A stretch of 64,000 nt of DNA from Branchipolynoe longqiensis (taxonomy: Eukaryota; Annelida; Polychaeta; Phyllodocida; Polynoidae): assembly GCA_030323885.1 (NCBI GenBank), contig JASIRB010004037.1, positions 99,634 to 163,633 of the forward strand, written 5' to 3'. Of this stretch, positions 46,601 through 55,600 are shown piece after piece. Positions within the stretch are counted from its first letter, which is position 1. Each line of letters begins with the position of its first letter. The notes under the pieces are model-generated. The model was not told the DNA's origin. It made no database searches and saw nothing but the letters and a program-made list of their open reading frames with translations. The position numbers and the translations under genes are program-made.

Positions 46601-49600
46601 ATGATCATATATCATGTCCATGATCACACATCATGTCCATGATCACACATCATGGACATGATCACACATCATGGACATGATGTGTGATCATGGACATGAT
46701 CATGGAGCGAAAGCTCTTGGACTTTTCCTCCGATGGCGAGGAGCACTACAACTCCCCATTCAGTATGGGTGAGTTGAGGTGTTCTTTGGAAAGCTCGCAT
46801 GACACAGCAGTTGGACCTGATGGAATTCATTATCAATTTTTTAAACATCTCCCTGAACATGCACTGAGACTGTTGCTTCAACTCTTCAACAACATCTGGG
46901 AGTCGGGTGTCGTCCCCGCCTCTTGGTGGGAGGCGACAGTAATACCGATTCCCAAACCTGGTAAAGACCAGAGTGAAGCCAACAACTATCGTCCCATAGC
47001 CCTCACAAGCTGCATCTGTAAAACCATGGAGCGCATGGTAAACAACCGCCTCGTCTGGCTACTGGAGTGAGGACACCACCTGTCCAACCTTCAATGTGGC
47101 TTCAGACGGGGCCGCAGCACCCTCGACCATTTGGTGCACATGGAGACCTTCATAAGAGATGCTTTCCCTAAGAAGGAGCATGTTGTGGCTCTCTTTTTCA
47201 ACCTCGAAAATGCCTATGACACAACTTGGCAGCAATGCATCATGGAGGATCTTCGTGCGATTAGCCTTCGTGGCCACCTGCCAATTTTCATCAGGAACTT
47301 TCTAGCCTGAAGGCATTTCCGCGTCCGTGTCAAGACTACCTATTCCAGCCTACACTCACAGGAACTAGGAGTACCTCAAGGCAGCATACTGGCCGTGACC
47401 CTTTTTGGGGTCAAGGTCAATGGTATTGCTGCTGCTGTAAAGCGGGGGTCTCCTGTAGTCGTTTCGTGGACGACTTTGTTTTATATTACAGCGGTGCTAA
47501 CATGAATGTCATAGAGAGACAGCTACAACCAAGCATAAATGGGATCCATCGATGGTCAGTTCTGAACGGTTAAAAATTTTCCAAGACCAAAACAGTCTGC
47601 ATGCACTTCTGCCCGCTGCGTAGAATGCATGTGGAACCGGAGCTGACCCTGGATGGGGATCCCATTAAATTCGTTGAGAAAACCAAATTTTCGACGCAAA
47701 ACTGTCTTTTGTGCCACATATAAAGTACCTGAAAACAAGATCCCTGAAAGTGCTAGATATTCTGAGGGTGCTGTCCAGCTCAGAGTGGGGAGCAGACAGA
47801 GATGTTCTGCTCTCCATGTCAGAACCTTGGTTCGGTCACGAGTGGATTACGGCAGCATAGTATACGGTTCCGCAAGGAAATCATATATAGACACGATCCA
47901 CCACCAGGGACTGCACCTGGCCCTTGGGGCCTTCCGCACCTCACCGGTTTAGAGCCTCTACATCGAAGCCAATGAACCATCACTTAAGAACAGGAGATGT
48001 CAAAGTCCCAGAACATCCCCCGTGGTCGTTGAGAAAGCCATCGGTTATCATCCGACTCACGGAACTGAGGAAGTCTGGGACACATCCACTCGAGTACCAA
48101 GGACTGCATGCAGAAATTCAAGGCCAGTTTGCAGACCACCTCTCCATATACACTGATGGTTCAAAAGACCAAAGCCGGGTAGCTGCTGTGGCAGTCTGCC
48201 GACGGGAAAAATTTGGCGTATGTTTTCCCGATCAGAGCTCGATTTTCACTGCAGAAGCCCAAGCACTCCTTCTCGCATTGGAGTGTATTGAGGTATCCAA
48301 CCACACTAACTATGTTATATACAGTGATTCGTTCTCTTGCCTCCTGGCTTTTGCTGGACTGAAAACGAATCACCCTATTCTAGCAACGGTTATTTATAAA
48401 ATGAACCAACTGACAACGGGTGGATATGACATCCACCTGTGCTGGGTGCCTGGCCATGCTGGCATACAAGGAAACAAACGAGCTGATCGGCTGCGAAGAA
48501 GGCCCTGAACTGTGATCTTGAACCGTGTCTGATCCTTCACTCTGATCTGAAACCACTAATAGCCACCCACATAAAATCCAAATGGCAACATGATTGGGAT
48601 GAAAACATTAATAAACTTAAAGAAATTGAACCATCTGTGGGAAAGTCACCACAGACTCATGCGGGAGGTCGGCGGGACCAAATGGTCCTTAGCCGCTGCC
48701 GTATTGGCCACTCATGGCTTTTTTTCCTTTTTTTTCTTTATTTTTTATTGAGGCTGTATTTATACTGTCCATAGCATATAAGCCCGGGTACCCAGGCTTG
48801 TTTTCAATGCTGGCCAGTTGTAGTGTTGGTGTTATCTTACCACACAGTGGCTGCTGATAAGGTATTTGATTGCTTGCATTTCAGTAGCAGATAGATAATT
48901 GGTTGGTATGGTTAATAGCCTATTAGCTTTTTTTGAGATTTTCTTGGTATATATGTATTTATTTTTTCTACTCTTATTACTAGACTAGCCTACTCCTATT
49001 TACATATCATAGGCTTGTACGTAGCTGTGTGGTGTGTTATCTGGCTACTTTTGGCATGGTTACCTTCCATTAGGCGTCCCGCTGGTGGGCCGTGACATAT
49101 CACATGCCCCTTTGCAGTGCAGCTTATTGGGGTTTTCCTAGCCATATTTTGCACAGATATTTTTTGTAAGTTTTTAGGTCAGGAATTTGTCGTTCCTTTA
49201 TCGTTTGGGCATTCCACACCTTGGCTTACACATGCTTTTCTGCTCAAGGGGGGACCTCCCCCTGAATGTATTGGGTGTCAGTCCCCGCTGACACTCAAAC
49301 ACATTTTACTAAGTTGCGTTGATTTTTTGGCCCTGCGCCAACAGTTCTACACTGCAGACAGTATGCATGACCTTTTTACTAAGGTAAAACAGGAAAACAT
49401 TTTAGCCTTTTTGAGGGCAGCTGGACTGTACCACCTCATATAGTTTACTAAATAGATTCTATCAATTATTAATAAAACTTTTCTTTTTCTATGGGAATTT
49501 GTTTCCCTTGACCACAAATATATGATTGTGAGCTTTCTAATTTAATGAGTGTCTATTGGCACATAATTGATTGTCTGCTTTTACATGTAAAAGTGATGGT

Positions 49601-52600
49601 TTGAACAAAAAACAAACATTTCTCGCCGTGAATATGGCCTATGCTGCCGACACGGCGTAAAGCAACCACCAATCAATCAATCAATCAGATCATGTCCATG
49701 ATCATACATCATGTCCATGATCATACATCATGTCCATAATCATACATCATGTCCATGATCATATATCATGTCCATGATCATATATCATGTCCATGATCAT
49801 GCCCATGATCACGCATCATGTTCAGCATGTCTATGTAATATAGCATGTCCATGATCTGTATATAGAGCTGTATAATTGATCCAGGTAGAATAAGAGTTTG
49901 GTCATGGAGGTGATGAAAATGGGGAATGTTGTGCCCAAGGTAGGATTCGAACCCACACTTCTTATCATTCCGAGTCTAGCGTGCTAACTATTACACTACC
50001 TAGGCTCCCTGATGCAATTACCCTATGTCTATGTGGCTCCTTGCCTGAGAGGTCAGTGCAAACTATTGCACTCAACCCCAGGAATTGTAAGTCTTTTGAA
50101 TGGTTTATTTCATAAGTAATTTAATGCTTACAATTACAAGTGAATATGGCCTATGCTGCCGACACGGTGTAAAGCAACCACCAATCAAGCAAGCAATCAT
50201 GCATACACAGGGTAGGTTCAACAACTATACAGGGCATAGCGTGTACAGGGTCCTGGTCGTGGCAACTAGTATCATTTGAATACTTTAAGAATGTTGAGAA
50301 TGCTCATTAAAATCATGTGACCAAATCTCTAATTCCCTACTTGTTAATTTAATCCTCCACTACCAGTGAAGGGTGCCGCCAGTTGTTGGAAGAGCTTCGG
50401 GACCATAAGCGACACAAGGCGGCCATTGTTGTACAGACAAGGTGGCGCCGGCGGATGTGTCAGAAAATATGGCCCACCCTGAAGCGCCAGCTGCTTCTAC
50501 GGAAGCGAGACAGACAGCCCATCAGGAAACACATCAGGTGCGGTATGACGTCACCACCCGGCCTCACTGTCGCTTCTTTGAGAAGATATGACATTGGCCG
50601 AATCAGTAGAACGCAGGTTTTCCATGTAGAAAGTTGGGAGTTTGAAACCTGGCCGAGTCAGACCAATGACTTACCAAACTTATACCTATCGCTTCCTAGC
50701 CTGTAGCACAACATTTGTAGGATAGGGTAAGGAGCAGTGAAATGAGGAAGACAAATAATCCGCGATTGAAATTTCCCCTGCTTAATCAACTAATTTCCCC
50801 CCTCCCCAAAACAAATATGATCGTTGTTTCCCATTTGGGATCTAAGCAGCTAAATATACTTGCTCAGCATTTCACCATTACTAACATGTTATTGTTAAAC
50901 TCATCCTGACATTGACCTCTCTCTCTCTTGTAGACGGAACTCCTTGCTAGAAGGAGTTTCCCTCAAGCAGCTGGAAATAGAGCAACATGTGCAGCAAAGT
51001 CAGAATCAGTGCAAGGGCAACATGGTATGTACATTATTATATACCCATAGCTACTTAAGTCCATAGTTATAAGGTGATCTCTATATCAGTGTTGAGAATA
51101 ACCAAAACTACAAACTGAATCTACCTAGGTCCATAGTTATGAGGTGATGTCTATTATTGTGTTGAGAATGATCAAAACTACACACTGTAAAACGCTATAT
51201 GAATGTGCAGTGCCAGCTAATTAGGTTTTGCTGACTGACCAGATGTTGCATTATACTTACAATTACTGCTGAATGGTCGGATTTAGGTATTGCGCCCGGG
51301 AGGTTCATGATCCCGAGTAGTTTAAGGTTGCTTATCCTGGTAAATGAAACCTTTTTAATACTTGTACATTTTTAAACAGGGTGTAACCATGGGTTACTAT
51401 AGCTTCATTGTACAGCCGCTTATCATGGCTCCTGCTAGGAAGGCTGTTGTAATTAAGTATTAGGTTAGATCATAAGGCGAGTATGTGCATTTCACTTTGA
51501 ATTTTAAAATCAAACCCTTCTCGTCTAACTAGTGTTCAAGGTGCCACTGTATGTAATGCCTTATTCTGCTTACCAACATCGCCCTCCCCTCTCTCCCCTC
51601 TCTCCCCTCTCTCTCCCCTTTCTCTCCCCTTTCTCTCCCCTTTCTCCCCTCTCTCTCCCCTCTCTCTCCCCTTTCTCCCCTCTCTCTCCCCTCTCTCCCC
51701 TCTCTCCTCTCACTCCCTCTCTCCCTCTCTCCCTCTCTCTCCCCCTCTGTCTCCTCCTCTCTTCCCCTCTGTCTCCTCCTCTCTATCTATTTCTCTCACT
51801 CCTCTCTCCCACTCTCTCCCTCTCTCCCTCTGTCTCCTCCTCTCTCCCCCTCTCTCCTCCCTTCCTATCACTCCCCTCTCCCCCTCTCTCCCTCTCCCCT
51901 CTCTCTCTCTCCCCTCTCTCTCTCCCCCTCTCTCTTAATGATGTGGGAATTATTCTCTCCGCTTGTAAGCCAGTTTTATAACAATCATATAATGTCATGC
52001 ATGGAAATAAGCTAAGCTAACCAAAATAATAAAATTAACTGACTAATTCTATCAAATAACCTCTTCCCATCACCCATTATCAAAATTATCCCAAACCAAC
52101 TAGGTACATTTATCTAGTTTTCTTAGTTATCTTAGTCTGATCGCTCATTGGAAAAGAGTCTACCAGCAACAACAAAAAACAAGAACAAAATCGACGGTAA
52201 TTTGTTTGTGTAGATAGGTGTAACCTGTGGTGGGAAGACCAGTACCTCAATGCTGACAACAACAACACATTATTCTAACGAATAAACAAAAATAATAATA
52301 TTACAATAACAAAATATTGTCTCTCCCTCCTGCAGCAGGTCTGTGTGTATGACACTGCACCCCAGAACGGCACCGACGGCCCAGCGCACCCTGCGGGGGT
52401 TACCGGCAACTCACTTCCGGTGCCGAACCACTACGGTAGCCACGGCTCCCTCTACGGCCAGAGTCCGCAGCAGCAACCGCCGCCCGCCACCGACGCCAAC
52501 CGCCGGGCCGTGTACGCCAGCTATCCGGCCGCCAAGCAGCCCGGTAACCAGGCAACCGACCCGGTCTACTCCCACAGCGTCCCGAGCAACGCCGCCCAGC

Positions 52601-55600
52601 AGGCCGCATATGGGCATCGGCCGAACGCGTCACATGATTTTCCTGGCGGGAACAACCGGAGTAATATTGGCCAGCAGATAGGGCAACAGGGCAGGTACAG
52701 TTTCCATGGGGACACGCGAGCCTCGCGCCCGGCGGGTAGCGGCGTGGGGGACGCCTGTAACCAGCGGCCGAGGAGCAGGTCGACTGAGCGCCATTACATC
52801 TCACACGCCGACTACCAGCGGCACCAGCAGCAGATGCAAGGCAAGGCCCGGCAGCGCAGCTACAGCAGCCACGTCGAGCTGAGGGACAGCGTGCAGCAAA
52901 ACCAGCAGGGCCAGCTCATCCAGCAGAGGCGCGGCAGCCAGAATGGCTCACAGGGCTCCCGCCAAAGCCACAGTTCCCACGCCAGTAGCGGGTCCGGGTC
53001 CGGGTCCGTCGGCCCGCAGCAGAACAATTTGCATAATGGTGGTGGTGGTATTATTATCGGCAGCTACCCGAGTCACAGTGTGGACCAGCGTGACAGTCAC
53101 AGCCAGAGCAGTGTGTACGGGAGCCACAGCATGCTTAGTAACGGATTAGCAGGTGGCTCTGTGAGCGGGAACCCAACACAGCGCACCTCCTATAGTGACA
53201 GTGAGAACGGCAGCATCAAGCGGAACAGCTCGTTGCCACAGCAACAGAAGCACCAGCATAATTATCACCACCAGCAGCAGCATAATAATCCCCTACAGCA
53301 GAAACACCAGCAACAACAGCAGCAGCAGCAACAGCAGTATCAACAGCATTATCATCAACGACAACAGCAAGTGCCACAACAACAACAACACCACCAACAA
53401 CAACACCAACAACAACACCAACAACAACATAGGAAAGCTTCCGGTGGTACTACAAATGATGCCACAATTCAGTATCACAAAGACAATGCGGGCAGTAATG
53501 TAACCGTGGTGAATGGACACAACAATCCTCTCCACCATCCTCATCCTCATCCTCATTCTCCGCCTGCCTCGGCCAGTCCCTGCTCTGCGCATGACCGTGG
53601 CACCTCTATGCCGTCGTCAGCTGCGCATGGTTCTGGTGACCTTCACGTGACCTTCAGCAGCCCGGCCGAGGGCCACCCTCCGCCGGTGCCGGCTAGTCGC
53701 ACGTACACGGTGCGGGGGAACATGAAGCTCGGCTACCCGCAGATCCGCATCATGCGCCAGGTGTACCAAGGTGAGGGCATTGTTGAGCTGTTGTTGTTGG
53801 TTGTTGTTTTACATCTAAGCAACATTTAAGGTCATACCACGCTGAGAATACAAGATGGGATGGCTGAATGAGTTGAGCGTCCGTCTCCCGTTTTGGTCAA
53901 ACAAATGACTTTAAAATTAATACTTTGCACTTCCTAGCCTGGCACCTTACATTATTATGATACGGCAAGGACTGGTTGGATCAGTGTCAGGATACTGTGA
54001 CTGAGTGGGATATCAGGTCATGATGCTGGCAGCCTGGTCTCCCTGTGGGGCAGCACTATAAAGTCGCAATTAGTGTGCACTATCACAAGTCGGTACCCAT
54101 CCTGATATGACCTTAGATGTTGGCAGGATGTAAAACTCTAACAACCAACCGCCATTTTTTTTAAATGTGCGTTTTTAAATTCGGATTACCATAAATTATA
54201 AGGTTCACCAATGTTTGCTTTTAGAATAATCTGGTCATTCCCTCAGAGTGTGCAGATGTTTTATCCTTGTTCATTCATTTAAATTTGATGTCTTTTAATA
54301 TGGCCATTATTTCATAAGCAGATTCATGACTTTATTTTGTCCACGTACATGTCCTATCATTTGTTTTACTGTGCAAAACACATTAACCAAGGAGGTCAAT
54401 ATGTCGAAGTAGGCGGCCTAGTTGGCTTTTTTTCAGGTTATTATTTTTTTGTATGGGGGAGGGTCTTTTTACATTAGGAATAACAATAGCTTACGCAGAA
54501 GAAATTTCAATCGCAGACAATTGATCTTCCTCATTCCGCTGCTCCTGCCCTATCCTGGCCATGCTAAACGCCAGGCTAGGTAACGACAAACATCACTTTT
54601 GTAAGTGTTTGGGTTTAACTCAGCTGGGGATTGAACCCACGAGATTTCGCACGGGGAGCCAGTACTCTATTTATTTGGCCATCCTTTTACTTAATGAATA
54701 ATCAATTCTATTGCCATCACATTAATGAATAATCCACTAAGCACAGCCCTAGGTTGTGTAATGATTGAACATGTAAGCACAACACTGGTGCAAGCCATAT
54801 ATTACCTACATCAAATCATCATAAACTATAAGGTTCGCCAAAGTTTGCCATTGGAATAATTTGGTTAAGTTGATCATCTAAAGCCTTTATGCGTTGACAG
54901 AAAACGTTACATCTCCAAAGATGGCGAAGGGTCAAGAGATCAAAGTGGTAGGGTCCTCACCAAAACGAGGCTTCCTGCTGGTGGAGCTGGGTGCCGAGGT
55001 GAGAGAGGTGCCATTCCACCTCACTGAGCTAAAGGTGAGCCAAGACTTGCTTTCCACTTCATGCACATTGACTTTGCTCATTGATTCTACTCTGCTGTAC
55101 TAACTTTTAGCACTTTTGCTGACATGACATAAAATCACCCTTACTCACCCACCTTTCTGTACTCTCGTTAATATAAGGTATCTGGAACAATAAATACCAA
55201 ACGGGATGGCCGACGTGGCCGACGGGACACGGTGACCAAATCGGTAGAGTGTAGGCTTCCTGTGTGGAAGGTCGGGAGTTTGATTCCCTGTCAAGTCAAA
55301 CTAATGACTTACAAAATTAATATTTGTCACTACCTAGGCTGGCGCTTAACATTACTAGCATAAGACTGGTTAGCTCAGTATCAGTATAATGTTACTGAGT
55401 GGGAAATTGGCTGCCTGATCTCCAAGTGGGACAGCACTATAAACTCTCCATGAGTGCACACTGTCACAAGTCAGTACCCATCCTGATATGACATTAGATG
55501 TTGCTAGGACATAAAGCTCCAACAAATAAACAAACAGACGGGATGGCCGAATGGGTTGATGACCCACTTCTTGTATGACAGTTTGTGGGCTTGGAACCCC

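Noticed and set aside
51532..51998. Pro/Ser/Leu-rich and Glu/Arg-rich frames
   Set aside because: Products of the polypyrimidine tract.
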